Origin: Deltaproteobacteria bacterium
Lineage (GTDB): Bacteria > Myxococcota_A > Polyangia > Polyangiales > JADJMO01
DNA: 64,000 nt
Direction: 5' to 3'
Assembly: GCA_016182965.1 (NCBI GenBank)
Contig: JACPFM010000083.1
Location: forward strand, 93,744-157,743
Shown: piece after piece, positions 18,089 through 28,927 of the stretch
How positions within the stretch are numbered: the first letter of the stretch is position 1
Layout of the letters: every line of letters starts with the position of its first letter
The notes under the pieces: model-generated
Told to the model about the DNA's origin: nothing
The model's database searches: none
The model's input: only the letters and a program-made list of their open reading frames with translations
Made by a program: the position numbers and the translations under genes

Positions 18089-19156
18089 TCACCCGCCGCC
18101 GATGGCGAGCCCGGCCTCGTCGAACAGGTGGAAGGAGCGCTCCCGCGGCGCGACGGCGATCTGCTCGCCGACGTGGACGGGCACGTCGCCCGGGCACTCG
18201 GCGACCAGCGTCTGATCGCCGCGCGAGAGGTGGACGAGCGAGCGGTGTCCGAGGCGCTCGACCACCTGCACCTCGCCGCGGAACGGCCCGTCGTCGGCGA
18301 GGTGCAGGTCCTCCGGGCGCACGCCGACAAACAGCCTGGTCCCGACGGGGATCGCACGGTCGACGGCGATGGTCGCGTCGGCGGCGCGCAGCTCGGCGCG
18401 CGCACCGCCGTTCTTCTCGACCTCCGCCGGCAGGACGTTCATCGGCGGCGAGCCGAGGAAGCGCGCGACGAACACGTTGCACGGCGAGCGATAGAGCTCG
18501 AGCGGCGTGCCGACCTGCTCCACGCGCCCCGCGTTGAGCACGACGATGTGCGTCGCCATGGTCATCGCCTCGACCTGATCGTGGGTGACGTAGACCATGG
18601 TGCTGCCGAGCCGCTGGTGCAGCCGCACGATCTCGCTGCGCATCTCCACGCGCAGCGCCGCGTCGAGGCTCGAGAGCGGCTCGTCGAAGAGGAAGAGCTT
18701 CGGCTCCTTCACGATGGCCCGGCCGATGGCGATGCGCTGGCGCTGCCCGCCGGACATCGCGCCCGGGCGCCGCTCGAGGAGCGGCTCGATCTTGAGGATG
18801 CGCGCCGCCTCGCCGATGCGCCGCGCGATCTCGTCCTTGGGGAGCCCGATGTTGCGCAGGCCGAACGCCAGGTTCTCGCGCGCGGTCATGTGCGGGTAGA
18901 GCGCGAACGCCTGGAAGACCATGGCGACGCCGCGATCGCCGGGCGCCTTTAGATCGGCGCGCTCGCCGCCGATGCGGATCTCGCCCGAGGTGATCGACTC
19001 CAGCCCCGCGATCGAGCGGAGGAGCGTCGACTTGCCGCAGCCCGACGGACCGACGAACGCGACGAAGTCACCGCTCTCTACGTCGAGCGACACGCCGCGG
19101 AGCGCGGCGACGTCGCCGTAGTGCTTCTCGACGTCGGTGAGGACGAGATCGGCCAT
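18089..19156 (-). CDS. Sugar ABC transporter ATP-binding protein (MalK/UgpC-like)
   Basis: This 355-residue ATPase energises the sugar importer. It has Walker A GPSGCGKST (36-44), the signature MSGGQRQR (from 134), Walker B LFLFDEP (154-160) and the following D-loop SSLD. A C-terminal OB-fold/TOBE region (about 235-355) is typical of MalK/UgpC proteins and can serve for regulation. The gene lies 9 bp after the GH1/RmlD fusion and 19 bp before the MalF-like permease gene, on the same strand. In many bacteria one such ATPase serves several importers, so it may not be dedicated to this one. Confidence 0.93.
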   Translation of the reverse strand: MADLVLTDVEKHYGDVAALRGVSLDVESGDFVAFVGPSGCGKSTLLRSIAGLESITSGEIRIGGERADLKAPGDRGVAMVFQAFALYPHMTARENLAFGLRNIGLPKDEIARRIGEAARILKIEPLLERRPGAMSGGQRQRIAIGRAIVKEPKLFLFDEPLSSLDAALRVEMRSEIVRLHQRLGSTMVYVTHDQVEAMTMATHIVVLNAGRVEQVGTPLELYRSPCNVFVARFLGSPPMNVLPAEVEKNGGARAELRAADATIAVDRAIPVGTRLFVGVRPEDLHLADDGPFRGEVQVVERLGHRSLVHLSRGDQTLVAECPGDVPVHVGEQIAVAPRERSFHLFDEAGLAIGGG

Positions 19157-19165
19157 GGTCCCCCC

Positions 19166-21322
19166 TCACGCCGCGCGCTCGCGCAGGTACCGCGCGAGGG
19201 CGTCCTCCAGCTCGGGCAGCGACGCGCCGCGCGCGCTGCCGAGCGCGCTGTAGAGCGGCCGCGCCGCCCGGAGCCCGAGCTGCGCGGTCGGCACGGCGAC
19301 CAGCGCGCGCGTCGAGACGTCGGCGAGCTGCGCGGCGCGCGCGGCGAGCTTCGCCCAGGTGGTCTCGCCGGCGTTGGCGAGGTGGAAGGTCCCGTGCGCG
19401 CCGTCGATCAGCAGATCGAGCGAGGCGTGCACGAGATCGGGCACGTAGGTCGGCGAGACGACCGCGTCGGCGGCGGCGCGGAACGACTCGCCGGCGGCGA
19501 GCGCCCGCAGGGCGATCGTCACGAAGTTCGCCTGGTCGTCGGGCCCGAAGAACGCGCTGGTGCGGATGATCAGCGCGCGGGAGCAGATCTCGGACACGCG
19601 CCGCTCGGCCTCGACCTTGCTCCGGCCGTACACCGAGAGCGGGCGGACTCCGTCGCTCTCGCGGTACGGCCGCCGCTGCGCGCCGTCGAACACGAGATCG
19701 GTGGAGTACGTGAGCAGCGGGAGGTCCCGCGCGCAGCACTCCTCGGCGAGGAGCGCCGCCGCCTCGGCGTTGACGCGGAAGCAGCGGCCCGGCTCGTGCT
19801 CCGCGTCGTCGACGCGCACGTAACCGGCCGCGTTCACCACCGCCCACGGCCGTAGCTCGTCGAGCGCGCGCGCGAGGGCGGCGCGGTCGGTGACGTCGAG
19901 CTCGCCGCGCTTGCGGCCCACCGCGTGCAGCCCGCGCAGCTCGCAGGCCGCGACGAACCCGCGGCCGAGCGTGCCGCCCGCGCCGACGATCAGGATCGGT
20001 CGCCCGCGCGGCGAGGCGCTCATCGGTCCGTCGATCTCGCCGCCGTCGCGCGGGAACTGAAGGCGCTCCGGGCGCCGCCACCACGGGACGCCGACGACCG
20101 CGGGGTGCGCGATCTCCCCCTTCGTCGCGAGATCGCGCGTCGCCCAGGCGATCGCGGTCGGGCGCGGGGTGCCGCCGCGCACGTCGAACGCGCCCGGCTC
20201 GTAGCGACCGGCGCGAGTGACCAGCGTGTCCCAGCCGAAGGCGCCGAACAGCGACCAGACCGTGATCGCGCGCACGTCGGCGCCCTCGTCGGCCGCCTCG
20301 TGCGCACCCTTCCAGGCCTCGTCCATCCACCGCAGCTGCTCGTCGCGCGTGCAGCCGAGGTGCAGCTCGGTGATGGCGACGGGCAGTCGGTAGCGCTCCC
20401 ACGCCTCGAGCAGCGATCGGCGGTGGCCGACCACGCCGTCGGGCAGCACGCGCACCGCCTCGACGTCGGCGTAGGCCTCGCGCCCGTTGCCGCCGTGGAG
20501 GTGCGGCGGGTAGCGATCGACGCGCTCGTCGAGGAGGCGATCGCTGGTCATGTAGTAGTTGAGGCCGACCACGTCCGGCGCGCACGGCCGCTCGCTCATC
20601 GCGCGGAGGGCGCGCTCCTCGACGCCGGCGTTCAGCATCCGCTGGAAGAACCAGTGCCCGGGCACCACGCGGCCCGTCAGCAGATCGAGGCTCAGCCAGC
20701 GTCGCTCGTTCTCGTACTCCGCCTGGTAGCGCAGGTGATCGGTGGAGAAGACGTGCGCCACGTCCTCGGTCTGGATCAGCTCCGCGTCGGGGATGACCGC
20801 GCGGATCTGCTCCATCGCGCGCGCGATCGCGAGGCACTCGGTCAGCGTCGCGCGGAAGAAGGTGCCCTCGTCGCGCTGGTGCGGGTACCAGTGGCCGTAG
20901 AGCGTCGAGAAGCGCGCGGTGGTGAGCGGCTCGTTCACCGGCGTCCACCGCTTCACCCACGGGTAGCGCTCGGCGACGGCGCGCGCGAAGGCCGAGAGAC
21001 CGTCGACGAAGCTCTCGTCGACGATGCTGGTGTGCCGCGGGCCGCTCCCGTGGTGCACCAGCGTGACGATGGGGTCGACGCCGAGCTGACGCAGCCGGCC
21101 GAGGCGCTCGTCGGCGAAGTGGAAGTCGGCGCGGTCGGCCCCGTCCGGCGCGGTGATCTCCCAGATGACCGGGTAGCGCAACGCGGCGATGCCGAGCGAG
21201 GCGAGCCGATCGAGATCGTCGAGGCGACCGCGATGACCCGACAGCTCGAGCTGATCGAGGTACACGTCGCCCACGCGGTTGACCGTGCACTCGACGCCGC
21301 CCCAGACCTCGATTCGTCGCAT
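19166..21322 (-). CDS. Fusion of a GH1-like glycosidase and an RmlD-like NAD(P) sugar reductase
   Basis: The 718-residue protein has two domains. Residues 1 to about 400 form a family-1 glycoside-hydrolase-like barrel with the acid/base phrase TPVNEPLTT (Glu131) and a candidate nucleophile in ITELHLG. Residues 434-718 look like dTDP-4-dehydrorhamnose reductase: a Rossmann motif GAGGTLG (447-453), YSTDLVFDG and the catalytic YGRSK pair. The start ATG at 21322 is chosen because an upstream extension would overlap galK. Proteins with this pairing occur elsewhere in bacterial polysaccharide clusters, but I know of no proven reaction. The GH1 half may be a non-hydrolytic or specialised member because it is short for the family. 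Confidence 0.75.
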   Translation of the reverse strand: MRRIEVWGGVECTVNRVGDVYLDQLELSGHRGRLDDLDRLASLGIAALRYPVIWEITAPDGADRADFHFADERLGRLRQLGVDPIVTLVHHGSGPRHTSIVDESFVDGLSAFARAVAERYPWVKRWTPVNEPLTTARFSTLYGHWYPHQRDEGTFFRATLTECLAIARAMEQIRAVIPDAELIQTEDVAHVFSTDHLRYQAEYENERRWLSLDLLTGRVVPGHWFFQRMLNAGVEERALRAMSERPCAPDVVGLNYYMTSDRLLDERVDRYPPHLHGGNGREAYADVEAVRVLPDGVVGHRRSLLEAWERYRLPVAITELHLGCTRDEQLRWMDEAWKGAHEAADEGADVRAITVWSLFGAFGWDTLVTRAGRYEPGAFDVRGGTPRPTAIAWATRDLATKGEIAHPAVVGVPWWRRPERLQFPRDGGEIDGPMSASPRGRPILIVGAGGTLGRGFVAACELRGLHAVGRKRGELDVTDRAALARALDELRPWAVVNAAGYVRVDDAEHEPGRCFRVNAEAAALLAEECCARDLPLLTYSTDLVFDGAQRRPYRESDGVRPLSVYGRSKVEAERRVSEICSRALIIRTSAFFGPDDQANFVTIALRALAAGESFRAAADAVVSPTYVPDLVHASLDLLIDGAHGTFHLANAGETTWAKLAARAAQLADVSTRALVAVPTAQLGLRAARPLYSALGSARGASLPELEDALARYLRERAA

Positions 21323-21353
21323 TTCCGGCTCGCTCCCTTCTCGGCTCGGCCGA

Positions 21354-22414
21354 TCACTCGGACGGCACGAGCAGACGCCCGGGCCTCCCCGTCTTTCGCC
21401 TGTACTGCTCGACCACGCGCTCTCCGGCGGCGCGCGCCTCTCCGACCCTCGCAAGCGCGACGATCGCGCCGCCGAAGCCGCCGCCGGTCAGCCGCGCACC
21501 GAGGATCGCCGGGTCGGCGGCGGCGAGCTCCACCAGCGCGTCGACGTCGGGCGTGGAGACCGCGAAGTCGTCGCGCATCGAGGCGTGGGAGGCGAGAAAC
21601 AGCTGCCCCAGCCGCGCGACGTCGCCGCGGCGCATCGCCGCGACGCCCTCGTGCACCCGCGCGTTCTCCGACAGGACGTGTCGCGCGCGAGCGCGGAGCG
21701 GATCGGGCAGCGCGTCGAGGGCGGCCGGGTCCGCGACGTCGCGCAGCGCGCGCACCGAGAGCAGCTCCGCCGCGCGCGTGCACTCGGCGCGGCGCACCCG
21801 GTAGTCGCCGGTCGCGTGATCGTGCGCGATGCCGGAGTCGACGATCACGAGCTCGACGCTCTCGGGGAGCGCGACCTTCTCGAGCGCGAGCGAGCGGGTG
21901 TCGACGAACAGCGCGTGCCGCTCGTCGGCGAGGCTGCACGCGATGGGGTCGAGCAGCCCGACCGGCGCGCCGACGAAGCCGGTCTCCGCGCGGTGCGCGA
22001 GCTTCGCGATCGCGAGATCGTCGAGGTCGATCTCGAACGCGGCGCGGATCGCGCGCGCGACCGCCACCATCAGCGCCGCGCTCGACGACAGCCCGCCGCC
22101 GATCGGCACCTCGGAGGTGATCGAGAGATCGAAGCCGGCCAGCGCGTGCCCGTCCTCGGCGAACATGGCGGTGACGCCCTGCACGTAGTCGACGAACGCG
22201 CCCTGCCGCCGCTCGCCGCCGAGCTGATAGCTCCGCTCCTCGTCGTTCATCTGCGCGCTGTGGACGCTCACCCACCGGTCGTCGCGCAGGACGAGCGTCA
22301 CCCGCGTGCGCTGCGGGATGGCCATCGGCAGCACGAACCCGTCGTTGTAGTCGGTGTGCTCGCCGAGGAGGTTCACGCGCCCCGGCGCGTCGGCGACGAC
22401 CTCGCGCGGGACGG

Positions 22415-22418
<4 letters not shown>
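21354..22418 (-). CDS. galK: Galactokinase
   Basis: GalK phosphorylates alpha-galactose to galactose-1-phosphate in the Leloir pathway. The 354-residue GHMP-family kinase shows the galactokinase signature GRVNLLGEHTDYNDG (13-27), the ATP-binding PIGGGLSSSAALMVA and the C-terminal LTGGGFGGAIVA. The GTG start at 22418 overlaps the galT stop as GTGA, the same arrangement as at two other junctions in this operon. With galT and a GH2 hydrolase next door, it shows that the imported glycan yields galactose. No galE is visible in the window, so UDP-galactose/UDP-glucose interconversion must be encoded elsewhere. Confidence 0.95.
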
Positions 22419-23511
<1,093 letters not shown>

Positions 23512-23515
<4 letters not shown>

Positions 23516-25389
23516 GGCGCCGCCTCCCGCTCGCCGCGCGCCGCCGGATCGAGGTCGATCACCACGCGCGCGCCGCGCGTCGCCGCGCACATCTCGTCGA
23601 GCGGGAACTTCGGCGTGCGGTCGGCGTAGAGGAGGCCGTTCGCCTCCTGCCAGGTGTCGGCGAACTGCGTATAGCAGAACCCCGCGAGCAGCTCGACGCC
23701 GTTGACCGCGTCGAGCAGCGCGCGGTAGCGACGCGCGAGCTCCCGCGTGTTCGGCGCGGCGGTGTAGCCCCACGTGCCCGGCCGGGCGAGGGCGATGCCG
23801 CCGAACTCCGAGAGGATGATCGGGTGCTCGCTCGCGCCGTTGCCCTTCAGCATCAGCGCGCGCCCGCCCGGTCGCTCGCGCTTCAGGAGGCGCGGGAGCA
23901 CCTCGTGCGTCTCGTAGCGGCGCCGGATGCGCGCCGGATCGTCGTCGTAGTCGTGGATGCCGATCAGATCGGTGGCGACCGACTCCCAGCCGTCGTTGCC
24001 GACCACCGGGCGCGACGGGTCCATCGTCTTGGTGAGGTGGTAGAGCGTCTCGACGTAGTGCCGCTCCGCCGCGTTCTCCGGCAGGTTCGGCACGCCCCAC
24101 GACTCGTTGAACGGGACCCACGCGATGATGCAGGGGTGACTCGCGTCGCGCTCGATCACCTCGATCCACTCGCGCGTGAGCCGCGCGACCGAGGTGCGGG
24201 TGAAGCGGTAGGCGCTCGGCATCTCCTCCCACACCAGCAGCCCGAGCCGATCGGCCCAGTAGAGGTAGCGCGGGTCCTCGATCTTCTGGTGCTTGCGGGC
24301 GGCGTTGAAGCCCATCGCCTTGGTGAGCTCGACGTCGCGGCGGAGCGCGTCGTCGCTCGGGGCGGTGAGCCCGGTGTCCGGCCAGTAGCCCTGATCGAGC
24401 ACCATGCGCAGCGGGTACGGCCGCCCGTTGAGCAGGAAGCGTCCACCGTCGACCGCGATCGATCGGATGGCCGTGTAGCTGCGCACGCGATCGAGCACCG
24501 CGCCTTCGTCGCTGACGAGCTCGAGGAAGGCGTCGATCAGCTTGGGCGACGAGGGGTGCCACAGGAGCTCGTTGCGGAAGTCGTCGATGCCCGGGTCCGA
24601 GAGCACGATGGCGCGGTGCACCTCGGACGCGACGACGGTGTAGCTGTCGTCGACCAGGACGAGATCGTCGCTCTGCAACGTCACCCGCAGGCGAAGGGGG
24701 CCCGGGTGCGCGCCGGCGATGCGGACGTCGACGCCGATCTCCCACCGCTCGAGGTTGCAGCTCCAGCGCAGCTGCTCGATGCGCACCGGCGAGACGCGCT
24801 CGAGCCACACCGACTGCCAGATCCCGGTCGTGCGCGGGTACCAGATGGAGTGCGGATCGATCTGCCAGTCCTGCTTGCCGCGCGGCTTGGCGAGATCGCC
24901 GGGATCGTCGAACGCGCGTACGACGATCTCGTGCGCCTTCGCGCGCGCGGCGAGCAGGTCGGTGACGTCGGCGGAGAACGGCGTGTAGCCGCCCTCGTGG
25001 ACCGCGGCGAGCCCGCCGTCGACCCACACCATGGCCTCGTGGTCGACCGCGCCGAGGTGCAGGATCAGCCGCTGCCCCGCCGGGAGCGCCGGCGCCTCGA
25101 ACGCGCGCCGATACCAGCACGCCCGGTAGAGGCCGGTGTCTCCGATGCCGCTCCTCGCGGTCTCCGGCGAGAACGGCACCTCGATCGGCCGCCCCCACTG
25201 CACCTCGTCCGGCAGGCGAAGCGCCGCGTCGTGATCGATCGCGAAGTCCCACGCGCCGTCGAGCGAGGTCCAGTCGTCACGCTCGAGCATCGGGCGCGGA
25301 TAGCCACGGCCCGACGCGCCGGCGGCGCGCGGCGGGGGCGGCGGAACGCCCGTCGCGCGTCCGAATTGGGTGAGGTGCTTGCGCGCCAT
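23512..25389 (-). CDS. Glycoside hydrolase family 2 protein (beta-galactosidase/beta-glucuronidase type)
   Basis: The 625-residue enzyme has the GH2 layout: a sugar-binding jelly-roll domain (about 35-190), an immunoglobulin-like domain (about 195-300) and a TIM barrel (about 310-610). The barrel holds the acid/base Glu429 in WVPFNESWG and the nucleophile Glu528 in ILSEFGG. No signal peptide is seen, so it acts on imported material in the cytoplasm. With galK and galT downstream, beta-galactosidase activity is the best guess, though GH2 also includes glucuronidases and mannosidases. The ATG at 25389 lies 6 bp after the glf stop. A later ATG near 25290 would also keep all domains. Confidence 0.85.
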
Positions 25390-25395
25390 AAAGGC

Positions 25396-26592
25396 TCAGG
25401 CGGCGGCGCTCTTGCGACCGCGCTTGGGCGGCTGCAGCGCGTCGGCCGGACCGAGGTCGACGTCGGACACGCGCCGATCGATGTCGCTGATCTCGAGCGA
25501 CGGCCGGCTCCTGGCGATCTGGTCGAAGGTGGCGAGCGCCTGCCCGACGACCTGGTCCATGTTGTAGTAGCGGTACGTCGCGAGGCGGCCGACGAAGCGC
25601 ACGTGCGGCGTCTGATCGGCGAGCTCCTTGTACTTGCGATAGAGCTCGGCGTTCTCCGGGCGCGGCACCGGGTAGTACGGATCGCCGTCCGCCGTGGGGT
25701 ACTCGTAGACGACGGTCGTCTTGTCGTGCACCTGGCCGGTCAGGTACTTGAACTCGGTGATGCGCGTGTAGTCGTGGTCGTTCGGGTAGTTCACCACCGC
25801 GCCCGGCTGGAACACCGGCACGTCGTGCGTCTCGAACCGGAAGTCGATCGACCGATACGGCAGCTTGCCGAAGCGGTGATCGAAGAACGCGTCGACCGGC
25901 CCGGTGTAGATCATCTCCCGGTACTCGCCGGCGTCGATCTCGCGGTAGTCGGTCTTCAGGCGGACGGTGATGTTCGGGTGCGCGAGCATCCGCTCGAACA
26001 TCCTGGTGAAGCCCTCGAGGGGCATCGCCTGGAACTCGTCGGTGAAGTACCGATCGTCGCGGTTGGTGCGGGCGGGCACGCGCGCGGCGACCGAGGCGTC
26101 GAGCTCCGACGGGTCGAGCCCCCACATCTTCCGCGTGTAGCCGCGGAAGAACTTCTCGTAGAGCTCGCGGCCGATCTTCGAGACGACCGCGTCCTCCGAG
26201 GTCTTGGGGTGCGCGATCGGCTCGGCGCGATCGCGGAACAGCGCCTCGACCTCCTCCTCGTTCAGGTCGGTCCCGTAGAGGACGTTCACGGTGTCGACGT
26301 TGATGGGGAACGGCACGAGCTTGCCGTCGACCGACGCGATCACGCGGTGCTCGTACGGGCGCCACGCGGTGAACTGCGAGAGGTACTGGAAGATGCGCGC
26401 GCTGCCGGTGTGGAAGATGTGCGGGCCGTACTCGTGGATGAGGATCCCGGCCTCGTCGAGGCGGTCGTAGGCGTTGCCGCCGATGTGCGGCCGCTTGTCG
26501 ATGATCAGGACCTTCTTGCCGAGCTGCGACGCGAGACGCTCGGCGACGACCGCGCCGGCGAAGCCGGCTCCCACCACTAGATGGTCGAACAC
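25396..26592 (-). CDS. glf: UDP-galactopyranose mutase
   Basis: Glf converts UDP-galactopyranose to UDP-galactofuranose with a reduced flavin. The 398-residue protein starts with the FAD-binding fold VVGAGFAGAVVAERLAS and follows with the family blocks GGNAYD, YGPHIFHT and the C-terminal RFVGRLATYRYYNMDQVVG. It is close to the usual 370-400 residues. The GTG start at 26592 overlaps the end of the upstream glycosyltransferase by 16 bp. Together with galK and galT it would turn scavenged galactose into a galactofuranose donor, so the operon probably feeds glycan synthesis as well as catabolism. The C-terminus ends in an unusual basic-alanine tail (KRGRKSAAA). Confidence 0.95.
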   Translation of the reverse strand: MFDHLVVGAGFAGAVVAERLASQLGKKVLIIDKRPHIGGNAYDRLDEAGILIHEYGPHIFHTGSARIFQYLSQFTAWRPYEHRVIASVDGKLVPFPINVDTVNVLYGTDLNEEEVEALFRDRAEPIAHPKTSEDAVVSKIGRELYEKFFRGYTRKMWGLDPSELDASVAARVPARTNRDDRYFTDEFQAMPLEGFTRMFERMLAHPNITVRLKTDYREIDAGEYREMIYTGPVDAFFDHRFGKLPYRSIDFRFETHDVPVFQPGAVVNYPNDHDYTRITEFKYLTGQVHDKTTVVYEYPTADGDPYYPVPRPENAELYRKYKELADQTPHVRFVGRLATYRYYNMDQVVGQALATFDQIARSRPSLEISDIDRRVSDVDLGPADALQPPKRGRKSAAA

Positions 26593-27734
26593 GCGGCCTC
26601 CCTCGGGTGGTTCGGGTGATCGTGGCGGCCGCGTCGGCGCTCGCAGACCTCGTCGATGAGCGCGGCCATGCGGGCGTGGGTGCGGTCCCACGAGGTCTGC
26701 GACAGCACCGCGTCGGCGCGCGCGATCCGCTCGCCCGCGTCCTCCGAGAGCGCCGCGGCGCAGGCGGCCACGAACTCGTCGGGCGTGCCGGCGATGCGCA
26801 CGACGGCGTGCTCGCCGTAGGGGCGGACCACGTCGCGGATCGGCGTGGAGACCACCGGCTTGCCGCCGGCGAGGAACTCGAGCGTCTTGGTCGGGCTGAT
26901 GTACTTCGTCGCGTCGTTGAGCGCGAAGGGCATGATCGCGACGTCCCAGCCGGACAGGTAGGCCGGCAGCTCGGCGTACCCGCGCTGCCCGATCCAGCGG
27001 ATGTTCGCGCGCCGCGGGAGCGACCTCGGATCGATCTTCGCGACCGGTCCGACGACGACGAGGTTCCAGTCCGGGCGGGCGTCGGCGACGGCGGCGACCA
27101 GCTCGGTGTCGAAGCGCTCGTCGACCACGCCGTAGAACCCGAGGCGAGGGTGCCCGAGCGAGGCCTGATCCACCGGATCGCGTCGGTGGCCGCGCGCGGC
27201 CGCGAAGTGCTCGGCGTCGACGCTGCTCGGGAACGCGTGCACCGAGTGGTGGCGATCGCGCTTGGCCTCGTAGAGCGAGTGACCGCCGGTGAACACGAGG
27301 TCGGCGTGCGCGAGCAGCTCGCGCTCGAGGTCGACCAGCTCCTTCGGCGCGAACGCGAAGTGCGACAGCTCGTCCATGCAGTCCCAGATCACCGCGCTCG
27401 CCGCGAGGTGCCGCGCGAACGGCATCGCCATCGGCGTGTAGAACCACGCGATCGGCTGATGGACCCTGCGCTCGCCGAGGAGCTCGTCGAGGAGGCGACG
27501 CTGCTCTGCGATGTTCTCGGCGTGCGAGTGGTGATGCGGCAGCAAGGGCACCGCGACGAACACGTTCGGCGCCGGCTCGGTCACCTTCATGCGCGGCGGG
27601 CCGTCGTGGAAGATCGGCTCCTCCACGAAGAACACGCGGCGGCTGCGCGCGAAGCGGGTCATCAGGTGCTGCGGGCGCTGCAGGACGAAGCCCCAGCGCA
27701 GGTGCGAGAGCACGACGAAATCCGGCAAGTGCAT
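26577..27734 (-). CDS. Glycosyltransferase (GT-B fold, group 1 type)
   Basis: The 385-residue protein is a GT-B glycosyltransferase. It opens with SHLRWGFVLQRPQHLM, a phrase common in glycosyltransferases that lie beside glf. Its second half has LGFYGVVDERFDTEL and the donor-site region YISPTKTLEFLAGGKPVVST. Adjacent, overlapping placement with UDP-galactopyranose mutase suggests it may use UDP-galactofuranose or act on the same glycan. It is the first gene of the minus-strand sugar operon; the 227-bp space upstream has no clear promoter boxes. The ATG at 27734 is preceded by GAAGGACCGAC, a usable ribosome site. Confidence 0.82.
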   Translation of the reverse strand: MHLPDFVVLSHLRWGFVLQRPQHLMTRFARSRRVFFVEEPIFHDGPPRMKVTEPAPNVFVAVPLLPHHHSHAENIAEQRRLLDELLGERRVHQPIAWFYTPMAMPFARHLAASAVIWDCMDELSHFAFAPKELVDLERELLAHADLVFTGGHSLYEAKRDRHHSVHAFPSSVDAEHFAAARGHRRDPVDQASLGHPRLGFYGVVDERFDTELVAAVADARPDWNLVVVGPVAKIDPRSLPRRANIRWIGQRGYAELPAYLSGWDVAIMPFALNDATKYISPTKTLEFLAGGKPVVSTPIRDVVRPYGEHAVVRIAGTPDEFVAACAAALSEDAGERIARADAVLSQTSWDRTHARMAALIDEVCERRRGRHDHPNHPREAACSTI

Positions 27735-27961
27735 GTCGGTCCTTCCGAGGGTGATCGGGTGAGTGGTGGCACGTGCACGGGTCCGGCAGACCCCGTGGGG
27801 CCAGGAGCACGCGACATGCCGCCATGACGCGGCTCGCGCGGCCGATTCGGCGTGCAAACGAGGCCACGCTGCGGCTGCGCCGGCGACGGATCGCGCAGCG
27901 CGGCATGACCCGCGCGTGGATGGCTGCCGCTCCTTCCGCCGAGCGCGACGACGGTCCAGCG

Positions 27962-28897
27962 CTACCGCTTCTTCGCCGCGAAGACGATGCCCTGCGCGTT
28001 GAGCTCGATGTCGGTCGCGAGCAGCTTCCAGTCGGCGTCGGTCAGCACGAGACCGCGCGCCGCGGTGTCGTCGGCGATCGCGCGCCTCAGCTCGGCCGCG
28101 ACGTCGACCTCCTCGCCCGCCGCGACGCGGCGCAGGAGCGCCTCGGAGCGATCGATCCAGCCGCGCAGCTGCGCCGCGACCTCGTCGAGATCGCGGATCT
28201 CGTCGAAGTGCGTGAGGCACGCGGCGCCGCGGCCGAGCGAGAGGATCTTGTCGACGCTCTTCCTCGCCTCGTCGGGGTCGAAGTCGGTCGGGCTGGTGGT
28301 GGCGATGGCGAACCGCACGACTGGCAGACGCGCGCCGTGCACGCGTACGCGCTGCAGCGCCGGATAGACGAGGCCGAACGTGTCGCCGGTGTAAACGGTG
28401 TCGATCGCCGGATCGTCGACGATGAAGTGGTGCTTGGCGTGACCCGCGGTGTGGTGCACCCGCAACGTCGCGTCGCCGAGCGCGAAGGTCTCCCCGTCGT
28501 CGAGCGCGCGCACCCGATCGGCCGGGATCGGGTCGATCGTGCCGTAGAGCTCGGCGAAGCGCGCGGCGCCGTACACGCTCGTCGCGCTCGCCACGAGCCG
28601 GCTCGGATCGACGAGGTGGCGCGCGGCGCGCGGGTGCGCGAGCAGGGTCGCGTTCGGGCAGCGCGCGATCACCGCCGACGCGCCGGCGGCGTGGTCGAGG
28701 TGCGCGTGCGTGACGACGACCCAGCGCACCTGCTCGGGACGCAGCCCCTGCTCGTCGAGCGCGCGCATCAGGCGCGGCACCGCGTGGGCGGTGTGCGTCT
28801 CGATGAAGGCCGCCTCGTCGCCGGCGACGCGCAGGTACGCGGCGGTGAACTGCGGGAGCACGTCGCAGTCGACGGTGAAGCGCGCGTGGTTCGTCAT
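27962..28897 (-). CDS. MBL-fold metallohydrolase
   Basis: The 311-residue protein carries the metallo-beta-lactamase-fold signature H-x-H-x-D-H (THAHLDH, His64 to His69), with further metal ligands in HHTAGHAKHH and in YTGDTFGLVY. These are metal-dependent hydrolases with widely varied substrates (thioesters, lactones, phosphodiesters), so no reaction can be assigned. It has no signal peptide. The ATG sits 7 nt downstream of TAAAGT, a good -10 box, so the mRNA may be leaderless. It is divergent from the small membrane protein gene, with which it shares a 30-bp promoter region. Confidence 0.85.
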   Translation of the reverse strand: MTNHARFTVDCDVLPQFTAAYLRVAGDEAAFIETHTAHAVPRLMRALDEQGLRPEQVRWVVVTHAHLDHAAGASAVIARCPNATLLAHPRAARHLVDPSRLVASATSVYGAARFAELYGTIDPIPADRVRALDDGETFALGDATLRVHHTAGHAKHHFIVDDPAIDTVYTGDTFGLVYPALQRVRVHGARLPVVRFAIATTSPTDFDPDEARKSVDKILSLGRGAACLTHFDEIRDLDEVAAQLRGWIDRSEALLRRVAAGEEVDVAAELRRAIADDTAARGLVLTDADWKLLATDIELNAQGIVFAAKKR

Positions 28898-28904
28898 GCG
28901 GCGC

Positions 28905-28910
28905 ACTTTA
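28905..28910 (-). promoter_or_regulatory. TAAAGT -10-like box, leaderless-type spacing
   Basis: On the minus strand TAAAGT lies 7 nt before the ATG of the MBL-fold hydrolase gene, placing transcription start near the A of the start codon. Confidence 0.4.
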
Positions 28911-28914
28911 GCGC

Positions 28915-28920
28915 TATCGT
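28915..28920 (+). promoter_or_regulatory. TATCGT -10-like box, leaderless-type spacing
   Basis: TATCGT lies 7 nt before the GTG of the small membrane protein gene and only 4 nt from the divergent TAAAGT box, so the two promoters are nearly back to back. Confidence 0.35.
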
Positions 28921-28927
28921 GCCGGCC

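Noticed and set aside
23824..26580. Large plus-strand frame across GH2 and glf
   Set aside because: It is antisense to two clear enzymes and shows no motif; it is an artefact of GC-rich codon use.
27735..27961. Hairpin CACGGGTC...GACCCCGTG in the gap before the glycosyltransferase gene
   Set aside because: The arms need a bulge and there is no T-run; it is too weak to call as a terminator or riboswitch.
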